Source of the DNA: JASLEW01 sp035544895
Lineage (GTDB): Bacteria; Acidobacteriota; Thermoanaerobaculia; Multivoradales; UBA5704
DNA length: 64,000 bases
Direction: 5' to 3'
Assembly (NCBI GenBank): GCA_035544895.1
Contig: DASZZM010000087.1
Span: 1 to 64,000, forward strand
Part shown: piece after piece, positions 34,696-45,100 of the stretch
Layout of the letters: every line of letters begins with the position of its first letter
Numbering within the stretch: the stretch's first letter is position 1
Made by a program: the position numbers and the translations under genes
The notes under the pieces: generated by a model
The model's input: the letters and a program-made list of their open reading frames with translations, nothing else
The model's database searches: none
Told to the model about the DNA's origin: nothing

Positions 34696-35976
34696 TTGGT
34701 CACCACCGAGGTGCGTCCGGTCAACTACCGGGCGCTGATGAAGAAAGTGGAACAGCTGGTGGCGGTGATCGAGCGCGCCGCGGACGAAGGCACGACCATC
34801 CGCACGCTGGTCGACGGCATCGTCGTCAAGTTCCGCGACGAGCTGGGGATCTACGGCGGCCGCATCTATCGGCGGCGCGGCGCCTTTTACGTCCTGCAAG
34901 ACACCTTCGGCGACGCCAAGGAAGTGCCCCAGGGCCTCAAGGTGCCGGCCTCCTACGCGCCGATCGAGCGCGTGCTCGAAGACGGCACGTTGTTCATGGA
35001 CAGCGACGACCCGCGCCTCGACAAGAGTTTCGAGGACCTCCTGGGCGTGCAGCAGTTCGCGGCCCTGGAGGTCGGCGACGGCGACTACGTCCTGGCCTTC
35101 AACGTCGCGCCCGGATACCACCGCGATGACATCCTGTTCTCGCTCGGCATCGTGCGCCACAGCGTCAACCAGCAGCTGCGGCGCGAGCGCATGCAGGGGA
35201 TCTTCGAGGAGGCGCGCAAGATCCAGTCCTCGATCCTGCCGCGCCGCGCGCCGGCCTATGGAGACTTCGACTTTGCGGGGCGCTCGGAGCCGATGGAGAC
35301 GGTCGGCGGCGACTTCTTCGACTACATCCCGGTCACCAACAAGATCCTGGGGCTCGCCATCGCCGACGTCTCCGGGCACGGCCTGCCCGCCGCGCTGCAA
35401 GTGCGCGACATCTACATGGGGCTGCGCATGGGCCTGGCGCGCGACTTCAAGATCGTGCGCACCGTCGAGAGGATGAACCGGATCATCCACCGCAGCACGC
35501 TGACCAGCCGCTTCGTCTCGATGTTCTATGGCGAGCTCGAGCTCAACGGCGTCTTCATCTATGTCAACGCCGGCCATCCGCCGCCCTTCCACCTCGCCGC
35601 CGACGGCACGATCACCGACCTCGAGGCGGGCGGCCCGGTGCTGGGACCGCTGGCCGAGGCGAGCTACGAGCGCGGCTTCGTGATCGTGAAGCCCGGCGAC
35701 ATGCTGGTTTTCTACACCGACGGAATCGTCGAGACCCGGGGAGCCGAGAAACCGGGGCAACCGCTCGAAGAGTACGGCTCGGAACGGCTGCAACGGGTCG
35801 CGCGCGAGCACCGCGGCAAGCCGTCCAAGGAAGTCGTCGCGGCCATCTTCGCCAGCGTCGACGCCTTCGCCCAAGGCGCGCCCGCCGACGACGACCGCAC
35901 GGTGATGGTGGTGACCTACCCTGGTGCCGACCTCGGGAGCACCCAGCCCTTCCCCCGCCCGCTCGGGCTGATCTGA
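34696..35976 (+). CDS. RsbU-like PP2C phosphatase with an N-terminal GAF-like region
   Basis: The 426-residue protein has a GAF-like sensory region (residues about 25-170; VEQLVAVIERAADEGTTIRT, IYGGRIYRRRGAFYVLQD). A short coiled coil follows (RRERMQGIFEEARKIQSSIL), then a SpoIIE/PP2C domain (PMETVGGDFFDYI, IADVSGHGLPAALQV, YVNAGHPPPF, VFYTDGIVETRG, DDDRTVMVV). RsbU-type phosphatases dephosphorylate STAS anti-anti-sigma factors after activation by RsbT. The start is TTG at 34696 after GGAGGAAAGG. It lies close to, but not within, the stressosome-like operon and could be its downstream target. Confidence 0.9.
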   Translation: MVTTEVRPVNYRALMKKVEQLVAVIERAADEGTTIRTLVDGIVVKFRDELGIYGGRIYRRRGAFYVLQDTFGDAKEVPQGLKVPASYAPIERVLEDGTLFMDSDDPRLDKSFEDLLGVQQFAALEVGDGDYVLAFNVAPGYHRDDILFSLGIVRHSVNQQLRRERMQGIFEEARKIQSSILPRRAPAYGDFDFAGRSEPMETVGGDFFDYIPVTNKILGLAIADVSGHGLPAALQVRDIYMGLRMGLARDFKIVRTVERMNRIIHRSTLTSRFVSMFYGELELNGVFIYVNAGHPPPFHLAADGTITDLEAGGPVLGPLAEASYERGFVIVKPGDMLVFYTDGIVETRGAEKPGQPLEEYGSERLQRVAREHRGKPSKEVVAAIFASVDAFAQGAPADDDRTVMVVTYPGADLGSTQPFPRPLGLI

Positions 35977-36102
35977 CCCTCAGCGCCCGTTGCGTGCTCG
36001 TCGCCGCGGAATGACTCGGCGGCGAGAAAAACTCCGAGCCGTCCGTCCAAAGCCATTGGTAGGAACTCTCATGGACGGCTGAGGGGAGCAGGGAGATGCT
36101 TT

Positions 36103-36118
36103 CAAATATCTATATTTG
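36103..36118. promoter_or_regulatory. AT-rich 16-bp palindrome upstream of the sensor-kinase operon
   Basis: CAAATAT-CT-ATATTTG is a perfect 7-bp inverted repeat in an otherwise GC-rich 228-bp intergenic region, about 87 bases upstream of the kinase start. TTGTCT (36116-36121) and TACAGT (36140-36145), 18 bases apart, could form a weak promoter just after it. An operator for the operon is the natural reading. Confidence 0.4.
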
Positions 36119-36204
36119 TCTATCTAGCAGGCACTGAAGTACAGTGGTGGTTTGCTCTCTGCCGCCGGCTAAACCATGGATGATCAAGGTGCCCGGGACT
36201 TGAC

Positions 36205-39200
36205 GTGAGCCTCGTGGACGAAATCCCGCGCGAGGAGCCGCTCGCTGATTTCGAGCGGCAATGGGGAGAGCTTGTCGACCTCGCGAGGGTGATCCAGCAG
36301 AGGGGATTCGATCGCGGCTGCGTCCTCGGCGCGACGCGGCACGAGGTCCGTGGCCTGGCTTGCCATCTCGCCGGCGACGGACGGCTGGCGGTGCTCGCCG
36401 GCGACAAGCATGGAGGCTGGTACGCCGGAGAGTTCGATCTGGCCACCGGTCGGGCGCTGGCCCTTCCCTGGCACGAGCTCCCACCCCTGCCCTGCACGCC
36501 GCGTCGCGTCATCAATATCTTGCGAGTCGTCCCGTCCGGGAGTGGCCACTCGGCAGTGATCGGGACGCGAGGTGACGGGGCCTGGCTCGCGCCCCTGGAG
36601 GAGGTCCTGAAAGCTGGCTGGCAGGGGCACGGGCTTCGCCGGCTGCCTGGCTGTGAGGGTGCGGAAGTTCGCCGCCTGCTCTACGACCGGGCAACGGGGC
36701 AGGTCTGGTGCTGCGCGGGCACCGATCTGCTGGCCTGGTCGCTCGCCGGGAACGAGCCGGAGCTCGCCTTCCGGGAGCGTCTGGGCTACCGAGTGACCGC
36801 CCTGGCCATCGACGAGGGAGAAGAGGGATCACACGACGATCACCTCTACATCGCCACCAATCGCTCGACCGTGCACCGGCTGCAGCGCTCCCCGGGCGGG
36901 CTCTTTCTACCGCGATCCAGCGACCTGGCGCCGGCGGCGAGTGTCTGGCAGGGACGAGCGTCAGTCATCGAGCACCTGCGGCCTCTCTCCGAGATCCGGG
37001 CGCTCGATCGGCGAACGGGGAGGTGGAAGCGGCGCTTCCCGGAGCGCGGAGTCATCGGAGCGACGCAGAGGCACCTGGTCCTCCTCGAGATCGATCGCGC
37101 CGATCCCGCTGTCGCGACGTCCCAGGTATGGCTGATCTCCAAGGAGTCTCAGGTTCTGGCCTTGGAGGTGTTTTGCCTGCCTGGGTGGCAAGCCATCGTC
37201 GCCTCCACTCTGGACGGTGGCCTGCGGATCTTCCGCCCTTCCGGCGTCCGCAGGCCACCACACGATGAGCTCGCGGCGACTCCCGGAACCGCGCCCGAAG
37301 CCGATTGCCCGGGCGACCTTCTCTCGGGCTTCGAGGATACGCGTTTCCTGCGCGAACGCGTCTACGAGCTGGTGCTGGCGCAGCCACTGCCTCCCGCGGG
37401 AGAAAGCTCGCTACCGGTGCTCCTGGGGATGGGCAGCCACACGGTGCGCCTGCACCGCTTCACTCTGGTGTGGGAGCTGCGGCGGCGGGCGGGTCAAGTG
37501 GCGCGCACACTGGTCGAATCCCATGGGCCGGAAGAGCTGCTCGCCAGGTTGCAGGCCATGAGCTTGTCGTCAGGTCAGCGCCGCCGCGACGAGCGCGCCA
37601 TCCTCGAGGTCCTCCCCGAGCTGGGCAATGCCTGCGCTTCGCCGCAGCATTGGTGGAGGTTCCGGCTCCTGGTCTGGGACGTGCTGGCTCAGCATGAGAA
37701 CCGCTCCGTTCCGCTGATCCTCATTCAGGTGCTGAGGCTCCTCCAGCGCTGGAGGCCGGACCAGCTCGAGGCGCTCGAAGGCTTGATCACGGGGATTCGC
37801 AAGTTCGTCCTCGATCGCCGCAGCTTTTCGGAGAAAGGCTTCGATTTCCTGCAGCTTGCCAGCTCGACTGATCCCGGCCTCGCCGACGACCGTACTATCT
37901 ACCGCTCGATCCTAATTTCGCGCCGCCACGATCCATTCTTCAGCAAGGATTTCCGGCCCGCCGATCTTTTCGGCGAAGTACGAGCTTTTGCCCCGCTGCC
38001 CGGGCGCGGTCCGGAGGGGGCCGAGCTTGCGTTCGACTGCCTGCCTCCGGAGGAGATGCGGTTCCTGGTGGGCACGTATCGCCGCACCGTCTGGCTGTTC
38101 GATGGCGCCGGCCGCGCTCTCCGTCTGACCGGCAACGAAGAGGGGTGGGGGCATTTGCAAGCGATTCATTGCCGCAGTGCCGACCTGGTCCTCGCGTTCT
38201 CTCAGGCAGGCCTGCGCCGGCTGCCGCGCGAGCGGCTGTCCGCGCCCTGGCGCGAGCTGGAGCGCGATCCCGAGATGCGCTTCGAGCCGTTCCAGAGAGC
38301 AGGCGTGGGCGAGCCGCGAGCTCTCTCTCTCTGTCCGGTTCCGGGAGCCGAAGCCAAAGACGAGCGCTTCTTGTGGGGAGACCCCAGCGGCCGCATTCAC
38401 CTGATGGGGCCGCAAGGCCAGACGGAGCTTGCCGACCTTACCGTCCGGATCTCTCCGCCGGACCGCGGTCTGGCCCCCATCCACGACCTGCGAGCCTTCA
38501 CGGCCCGCGGGCCGGACGGTTCGACGGTCCCCCTGGTAGCGGCTTGCACCGGTCTGGGCTCGCTGCACCTGCTCCACTGGTCCGACGGCGTGCGGCCGCG
38601 GCTCGAACAGATCGAGATGGTGTGGACGGGTCCCAGTGTCGCGACGGCGTTGCTGATCGCCGGCTCCGAGCTCTCGCAGGTCGTCGTCGCCTCCCTCGAC
38701 GGGATGGTGGCCGGCTACTGGCTGCTGCTCGACCCGTCGCCGTCGGGTCCGCCGCAAGCCCGGCTGGCGCTCTACTGGGCATACCGAGCCGGCGAAGCGG
38801 TGCGCGCCATGCAGCATCTCGATCCGGCGACCGCGATGCTGCCGGTGCGGCCTGGCGAGTCGATGATCGTGGTCGGCTCCTACGATGAGCATTTGCATAT
38901 CCTCGACCTGCTCGGCCGCCACCTCGAGATCATCTACCTGCCCAAGGTCAAGGTCGATCGCTTCGCCATCGCGCGCGCCCGGCTGGAGGACGGCAAGCTG
39001 ACCGAGGCTCGCGTTTATGCCTGCGCCTTCGAGAACCAGTTCCACGGGTTGCGCATCGTCAGCCGCCGGCGGCTGCTCGCGGCCATCGATGCGGACCTGG
39101 GGTCGGTCGACGCTGAGGAGCGGGAGGAGACGCTGACGCGGTGGCGGGCTTTTGCGCTTCCGGAAGGTCATCTTCGCCACCGCTTCGCTCGCCAGAGCTC

Positions 39201-41805
39201 GCGTTATCCCGGGCAGGGCGCACGCTCCGTCATCGGCGAGATCCGCCGCCTCCTCCAGCTGGGCGACAGCGCGGACCGCCCGACGGGAATGGTGACCGCG
39301 CTGCTCCGCCGGCTCTTTCAGAACCGCAAGCCGGGGGCCGAGCCAGGCGGCACAGAGGCGGCGCAAGGCCTGCGCGAGATCCTCGCGGACGGCGAGCTCT
39401 TTGTCGAGGTCACGCGTCTGCTCAAGGATCTCGAAGAGCAGTGGGACACGCCGGGGTCGCTCGGCAGCCGGCGCGTGCAGCTCTTCTGGATACGCTCGTT
39501 CCTGCGCAACCTGGAAGACCTGGAGATGCTGCGGCGCTGGCTCGCCATCGGAGGAGAGCTCGAATCCCAGACGCCGCTCGCGGCGCCCAAGCGGCTGCTC
39601 GAGCATTTCCTCGAGCATCCGCACGACCTGGTCCAGTTCAAAGTCCTTCAGTACCTGGAGCGCCTATGCTTCGGCTGGCCCGGAGTCGCGGACGAGGGAT
39701 TGCTCCGCAACGGCACGGGGCTACAGCTCGAAGAGCTCGATTGCTTCCTGTCTCCGCTGCTGCTGCGCCTGCGGGCGCATGCCGGGGCGGTCAGCCGCGA
39801 TGAGCCACAGCCGGCCGTCCTGCAGATCGCCAAGATTCTCGTGCTGCTCTTGCGCGACGGCCACCTCGACGCCCTCTCCCTCTCGCATCGTCTGCAAGCA
39901 CTCGAGATCCCCGAGGGCATGTACGAGATCTTGATCGATCAGTGCGAGGCGATGGCCCGCCTGCGGCTCTCGCCGCTGCCCGCGGAGGCGGCACCGGGTG
40001 ATCGTCTTCGCCGAGCTGCCAAGCTCTTGCGGCTGGAAAGAGACGTCGAGCAGGGGCTGGGAAGGGGAGAGCCGGTCGCCGCGGTCGTCGAGCGTATCGA
40101 GGAGATCCTCCGATCTTCGACGCTCGATCCCGAGGCCCATCCGGAACGCGAGTTCTTGCGCCAGACCGAGCACTATTTCCGCACCCTGATCCCCTTGCTA
40201 CGCGTCAACGACCTGGAAGCCTTGCGCGCTCTCAAGAGCAACTCGCCGCTGGACTTCTCCGTGGCTCTGCCCTCTTTCCCTTCTCACCAGTCGCTGCGCA
40301 GGGTGCCCACGCTCCTGGAAATGGCAGATCAATACTGGAATGCCAAGTACAAGGACCTCTACTACGAGACCAACAGCCTGAGATTCGAAGACTTCGACCG
40401 CCTGCGGAGATGCTGGCGCGATCTGCGAGGCGAGCTGCAGCGCGGCAATGCCGAGATCTCCCGCCGCGAGCGCAAGCTCCTCGACCTCCTCGTCCGGCAA
40501 TGGGACCGGATCATCGAGGAGGAGCAGACTCAGCACGTCCTCTCCGACATCATCCAGATGGTCAGCGAGCTGCTGCGCAACGTTCCCGAGGCGCCTCTCA
40601 ATATCGTGGAAGCCACCGCGCTCCTCGAAAAGGAGGAGGGTCTCGCAATCGCCTTCTTCACCAACTTGTTCACCCGCTTGCTGCTGTTTGCCGAGCCGTC
40701 GACGGGATTCTTCCTGTACTCCGCATCGCTTGAAAAATCGGTCCGGGCAGTCTACTTCGAGCGTGGCGCCGGGCCGGCGAGCTACGACCTGAGCGATTTC
40801 ACGGAGGCTGCGCGCTCCCCGCGCTGGATGGATCCGCGCTGGCGGGACCGGGACCGCTTTGCGCAGCTCGAGACGGGAGAGATCCTGAGCTGGGTGCAAG
40901 GAGTGGACGCGAGGTTGACCTGGGAGGCCGAAGTCATTCCGATCCTCGCCGAGGAGCAACGGGCGTTCGGCTTCTACTGCTTTGGCTGGGCGCCGGAGGA
41001 GCGCGCGGCCCAGGAACGATTCCGCCTGAACCGGCTGACCTGGACGGTGCTGCTGCAGGCCCTGGCGTTCCGCAACGCATCATCGGAGCAGAAGGCGATC
41101 CGGGGCCGCATCTTCTCGATCGTGGCTCACAATCTGGACGGACCGGTGTTCCAGATGCGCTCCGATCTCAAAGTGCTGGTCGACGGCTTTCTCGAAAACC
41201 GCCTCGAGGCGCGGCAGGAAAAGTACAGGGAGCTGCTGCGCCAGGCCCGCCAGATGCATGGCATCATCGACGGCATCCTGAGCCTCAGCGACCGCGCGAC
41301 CGAGAACCAGCTAGTCGAGCTGACGCTCGCCGACCTCGTCTATGACGTGGTGCGAACGATGCGCCGGGACGCCAAGACCAGGGACATCCGGATCGAGTTC
41401 CCGAAACCCGATCGGGACACCCAGGCGGCCTCTCGGTTCCTCACTGACGAGACGAAGGTCTACGACGTGCTGCTCAACGTCCTCGGCAATGCGGTCAAGT
41501 ACAGCCCGCCCGGCAGCACCATCGCGGTGAGCCTGCGCCTCGTTCACAGGGGGGCCGAGATCCTCGTCCGCGATGCGGGCCCCGGGATACCGAAGGACGA
41601 GCTCGCCCTGATCTTCGAGCCGTTCTTCCGCGGCACGGTGGCGGTCGCCCGCCAGGTCCCGGGCCTGGGCATAGGCCTGTACGTCGCCAAGCTTTACACC
41701 GAGAAGCTGAACGGGAAGATCAACGCAAAGAACCACCCCGACGGCGGCGCCACATTCACGATTTTCTTTCCCCGGCTCGAATCGCCCCCCGCCGGCCAAG
41801 CATGA
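36205..41805 (+). CDS. Giant soluble sensor histidine kinase with beta-propeller domains
   Basis: The 1866-residue protein has no signal peptide or membrane segment. Residues about 40-390 and 560-960 look like two WD40-type propellers (AVIGTRGDGAWLAPL, DHLYIATNRSTVHRL, QVVVASLDGMVAGYWLL, MIVVGSYDEHLHILDLLG). A helical region (about 980-1470) and a GAF-like segment (about 1500-1640) follow. A histidine kinase core ends it: H1642 in SIVAHNLDGPVFQM, N1762 in NVLGNAVKYSPPGS, G1 box RDAGPGIPKDE (D1790), F box IFEPFF and G2 box GLGIGLYVAKLY. The start is the GTG at 36205, the first start after an in-frame stop. A receiver and a SIR2 protein follow in the same operon. The stimulus is probably cytoplasmic and protein-like. 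Confidence 0.88.
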   Translation: MSLVDEIPREEPLADFERQWGELVDLARVIQQRGFDRGCVLGATRHEVRGLACHLAGDGRLAVLAGDKHGGWYAGEFDLATGRALALPWHELPPLPCTPRRVINILRVVPSGSGHSAVIGTRGDGAWLAPLEEVLKAGWQGHGLRRLPGCEGAEVRRLLYDRATGQVWCCAGTDLLAWSLAGNEPELAFRERLGYRVTALAIDEGEEGSHDDHLYIATNRSTVHRLQRSPGGLFLPRSSDLAPAASVWQGRASVIEHLRPLSEIRALDRRTGRWKRRFPERGVIGATQRHLVLLEIDRADPAVATSQVWLISKESQVLALEVFCLPGWQAIVASTLDGGLRIFRPSGVRRPPHDELAATPGTAPEADCPGDLLSGFEDTRFLRERVYELVLAQPLPPAGESSLPVLLGMGSHTVRLHRFTLVWELRRRAGQVARTLVESHGPEELLARLQAMSLSSGQRRRDERAILEVLPELGNACASPQHWWRFRLLVWDVLAQHENRSVPLILIQVLRLLQRWRPDQLEALEGLITGIRKFVLDRRSFSEKGFDFLQLASSTDPGLADDRTIYRSILISRRHDPFFSKDFRPADLFGEVRAFAPLPGRGPEGAELAFDCLPPEEMRFLVGTYRRTVWLFDGAGRALRLTGNEEGWGHLQAIHCRSADLVLAFSQAGLRRLPRERLSAPWRELERDPEMRFEPFQRAGVGEPRALSLCPVPGAEAKDERFLWGDPSGRIHLMGPQGQTELADLTVRISPPDRGLAPIHDLRAFTARGPDGSTVPLVAACTGLGSLHLLHWSDGVRPRLEQIEMVWTGPSVATALLIAGSELSQVVVASLDGMVAGYWLLLDPSPSGPPQARLALYWAYRAGEAVRAMQHLDPATAMLPVRPGESMIVVGSYDEHLHILDLLGRHLEIIYLPKVKVDRFAIARARLEDGKLTEARVYACAFENQFHGLRIVSRRRLLAAIDADLGSVDAEEREETLTRWRAFALPEGHLRHRFARQSSRYPGQGARSVIGEIRRLLQLGDSADRPTGMVTALLRRLFQNRKPGAEPGGTEAAQGLREILADGELFVEVTRLLKDLEEQWDTPGSLGSRRVQLFWIRSFLRNLEDLEMLRRWLAIGGELESQTPLAAPKRLLEHFLEHPHDLVQFKVLQYLERLCFGWPGVADEGLLRNGTGLQLEELDCFLSPLLLRLRAHAGAVSRDEPQPAVLQIAKILVLLLRDGHLDALSLSHRLQALEIPEGMYEILIDQCEAMARLRLSPLPAEAAPGDRLRRAAKLLRLERDVEQGLGRGEPVAAVVERIEEILRSSTLDPEAHPEREFLRQTEHYFRTLIPLLRVNDLEALRALKSNSPLDFSVALPSFPSHQSLRRVPTLLEMADQYWNAKYKDLYYETNSLRFEDFDRLRRCWRDLRGELQRGNAEISRRERKLLDLLVRQWDRIIEEEQTQHVLSDIIQMVSELLRNVPEAPLNIVEATALLEKEEGLAIAFFTNLFTRLLLFAEPSTGFFLYSASLEKSVRAVYFERGAGPASYDLSDFTEAARSPRWMDPRWRDRDRFAQLETGEILSWVQGVDARLTWEAEVIPILAEEQRAFGFYCFGWAPEERAAQERFRLNRLTWTVLLQALAFRNASSEQKAIRGRIFSIVAHNLDGPVFQMRSDLKVLVDGFLENRLEARQEKYRELLRQARQMHGIIDGILSLSDRATENQLVELTLADLVYDVVRTMRRDAKTRDIRIEFPKPDRDTQAASRFLTDETKVYDVLLNVLGNAVKYSPPGSTIAVSLRLVHRGAEILVRDAGPGIPKDELALIFEPFFRGTVAVARQVPGLGIGLYVAKLYTEKLNGKINAKNHPDGGATFTIFFPRLESPPAGQA

Positions 41806-41827
41806 GATCAGCACGGAGGTGCAAGGG

Positions 41828-42196
41828 ATGCGGATCCTGATCATCGACGACGAGTTCTCAGTAACCGAGAACCTGGAGCTCTACCTGGTCCGGGAATTCC
41901 ACACGGTCGAAGCCTGGAGCTTCGTCCACAGCGCGGAACACCTGCGTGAGAGGCTGGATTCGTTCCAGCCCCAGGCTGTGATTCTCGACTTCGGCATGGA
42001 ACCGTCGGGCGTTGAGATCTACAAATGGGTCAAGGACTGGCAGCCGTCGACGCCGGTGGTCTTCTACACCAGTTACGGCGCCACTCCCGAGTTTCGGCTG
42101 CAGATGAAACAGGCAGGCGCCCAGGACTACGAGATCATTCCGAAAAGAGAAGTGGGCAGCGACGTCAAACAGCTTCTGGACGTCCTCTGGAGCTAG
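41828..42196 (+). CDS. Single-domain response regulator
   Basis: The 122-residue CheY-like receiver has the acidic pocket IIDDE (D7, D8), phospho-acceptor D54 in VILDFGMEPSG, T81 in FYTSYG and K106 in IPKREVG. It has no output domain. ATG at 41828 is preferred because GGAGG is 8 bases upstream; a GTG at 41819 overlaps that site. It starts 22 bases after the kinase and ends two bases before the SIR2-like gene. It is presumably the phosphoryl partner of the kinase. It may act as a phosphate sink or as an adaptor to the SIR2 protein. Confidence 0.93.
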   Translation: MRILIIDDEFSVTENLELYLVREFHTVEAWSFVHSAEHLRERLDSFQPQAVILDFGMEPSGVEIYKWVKDWQPSTPVVFYTSYGATPEFRLQMKQAGAQDYEIIPKREVGSDVKQLLDVLWS

Positions 42197-42198
42197 CG

Positions 42199-45100
42199 AT
42201 GGCCACGTCAGATCCAATCGACAGCCTGGATTTCTTGAGACCGGCGGACAGGGACTACCTTCGCCAGCTCGCCCAAGAGCTCACCTTCGGCAGTGTCGTC
42301 CTGTTCGCGGGTGCCGGCCTCTCGTTCAATGCTCCTTGCAAGGACGGCGGCAAGAACGTCATGCCTGGCTGGAAGCAGCTCGCAGAGAGGCTGCTGCAAC
42401 AGCTCGAAGGCAGTCTCAAGGATGAGAAGGACCCGCTCAAGGTCGCCGATTATTACCAGACTAGGTTCGGCCGGGCAGCATTGATCGAGACTCTCGTCCA
42501 CACGGTCCGCGACACCGAGCACGTTCCGGGGAGGGTGCACGACTGCATCACCAGCCTCAATTTCGAGGAGATCATCACCACGAACTACGATACCTTGATC
42601 GAACGCGCTTTCGAACGCAGGTATATCGTGCCGCAGGTGATCGTCGAGAGCCGAGACCTCGCCCGCCAGCGGCAGCCGCCTCGGATCATCAAGATGAGCG
42701 GCTGCTTCAAGATCAACCAGTCCGGGGTCGTCATCACCGGCGACGACTTCCTGGCCTACGCGGACCGTCATCCGCTGGTCCAGATCCTGGTGACGCGGAG
42801 CTTCATTGAATCCACCGTTCTGTTCATCGGCTTCGGGCTCAACGACCCCGCCTTTCGCGCCATCAACCAGCGCGTGCTGAGCACGCTCGGACGGGACGAC
42901 TGCCGGCTGGCGTTCTCGCTCCAGCATGGCGCCAGCGAGACGGAGATCAGCTACTGGAAGCAGCGGCAGGTCCAGATCATCGATCTGAGGCCGCCGGAGA
43001 TGCCGGTCTGCCTGGACAACGAGCAGCGGCTGAACCGGGTGTTGACGCAGTTGCGCGAGGCGCAGAGGGCCGGCGCGCGCGCCTGGCGCCCGCGCGGCAG
43101 GAGGCCCCTGTTCAACCTTGGGCCCGTCGCGGCCACCAAGGCACCCGCAGAGGAGGGCTCGCCGCTGAGAACGGTCCTGAAAGAGGCGTTGCGCGCCGGC
43201 AACTCCGCGGAGCTGTCTGGCCGCGGGTGGCCGGCGCCGGAGGATTGCATCGACCGTATCGTCGCCGAGCTCGTCGCGCGCAGCCAGGCACCTGGCAGCG
43301 TGGGCAGGGGCGGCGCCCTGGAAGAGCTGGTCCTGTGGTTGCGGGAGATCTGTCGCATCGACGACCTCGATACTCCTGAGCTGAGATTGAGCGCTGCGGA
43401 CTGGGTGCCGCTGTTTCACCTGCTCCGGCGCCTGGTCGACTCCGGTATCGCCCACCTGGAGAAGTCGGCCATGGCCAACCACCAGCTTGCCGATCTCAAG
43501 ATCCTGGTGATCGGCCTTTCCTTCAAGACCCTGATCGTGCTGCCGTCGATCGCGGGGAGAAATCGAGAACGGAGCGAGGAGGCGCGGTCGGGCGCCACGC
43601 GGCTCTTCCGCGATGCGGCCAGGCTCCTCGACTGCGACCTGCTGACGGGCAACGACATGACGGTGCGGGCCCGGCTCATCGTGCTGTTGTGTCTTTTTGC
43701 ACCGGTCGCCCGGATGCGCGAGCTGGTCGAGGTATGGACCGGTTTCGGCGAGGAGGCCGCGCTGCTGCACAAACCCGGGAGGACTGTGCAGGCGACGCCA
43801 GAGGAATATCGGGTCTTCGCTCTCGGTTTCGCGGGCACCCTCAGGGATCATCCGGTCTTCTTTCAGAAGGCCGTCGAATCGCTCTGGGCCCGGCAGACCT
43901 TCCGCCAAGGGCGTCAGGAGGACTGGCGCATCGAGAACGCCTTCCGCTATCGCTACCTGCGGCAGTCGGCGCCGGAGGCCGTGGCGACCTGGTCAGGGGT
44001 GCGACTCCATCAGGAGCGGCTGGAAAGAGTGCTCGGCCGGCTCTCGCTCGACGCGGAATCTGGCGGGGAAGAATGCGTGGAACCGGCCGCGGGGAGGTCG
44101 TCAGGCGAGGGGAAGCCGCCGGCATGCGTTGCCGGGAGCGATCTGCTCGCCCCGGCGCGAGAGAGCGCCGGACCGGCCCCCGAGCTTCTCGACACTCTGC
44201 TGGAGTTGAGTCGAGGCTGGGTCTTTGGCGTGGCCCCGCCCCTGGCGCTCGACCGCGCCTGGCAGGCGGCAGCCGAGCTTTGCGATCACGAGCATTTCGA
44301 GGAGGTCCCCTGGGAAGCTCTGCTGCTGCTCACCCTGCCGCTCGATGGGGACCTGACCGGGTGCCGGCGCAGGCTTCTCGATGCGGCCTGGAGGCGCGGC
44401 TGCCTGGACGTGAGCTTCTTGCTGGCGCATATTGCCGTGCGCCTGGACGACGGGGCTTTTGCCGAGGTCCCGAGGGCGGCCAGCCAGCCGAAGGAGCGCC
44501 CGCCCATCGGGCGCTACGAGTGCGCCCTGGCGCTTCTGGTGCGCTGGCTCGCCGGCCAGATCGCAAGCGAAGAGAAAGAGGATTTGCGGACCGAGATGAT
44601 GGACCGCCTGCTGGGTCCGGTCGAGACCTGGTTGTGTCAGACTACGTCGCCGGAAGTCCAGGGCTCGCTGATCCAGACCGTAGCCCAATTCCGAGCCTGG
44701 GCTCCCGAGCGGGTGGGCCCCTTGGTCAAGAGCTGGATCCTGTCCCGCAGGCAGAGGCTCTCCGAGCGCTCGCTGAAGCTCACCTTGCTCGATCCGCCCG
44801 GCCCCTCGCCAGCGGTGGAGCCCAAGGACGTGGCGTTCCTGCTTGCCCATGCCGCGGACGAGGTCACCACCGGCACGAGCTTCCGCGACGACCTGCAGCA
44901 GTGGCTGCTCGGCTGGTCCCGAGCCCAGCCTCTCGGGGCCGAGATCGCGGCAGCGCTCGCCCTGCAGGCGGCCAGGTGGCTGAGTCCGAAACGCGAAAGG
45001 AAGAGCTTCGACTGGCTGCGCCTCGCCGCCCAGATCCGCGACGACGAGCCGCTCTTCGCCCGTATCTCCAACCATCTGGAGGTTTCTTCGCTTTACGAGT

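Noticed and set aside
36176..36208. Ten-codon leader peptide overlapping the kinase GTG start
   Set aside because: The ATG at 36176 has no ribosome-binding site and the product (MDDQGARDLT) shows no attenuation signature. The overlap is probably chance.
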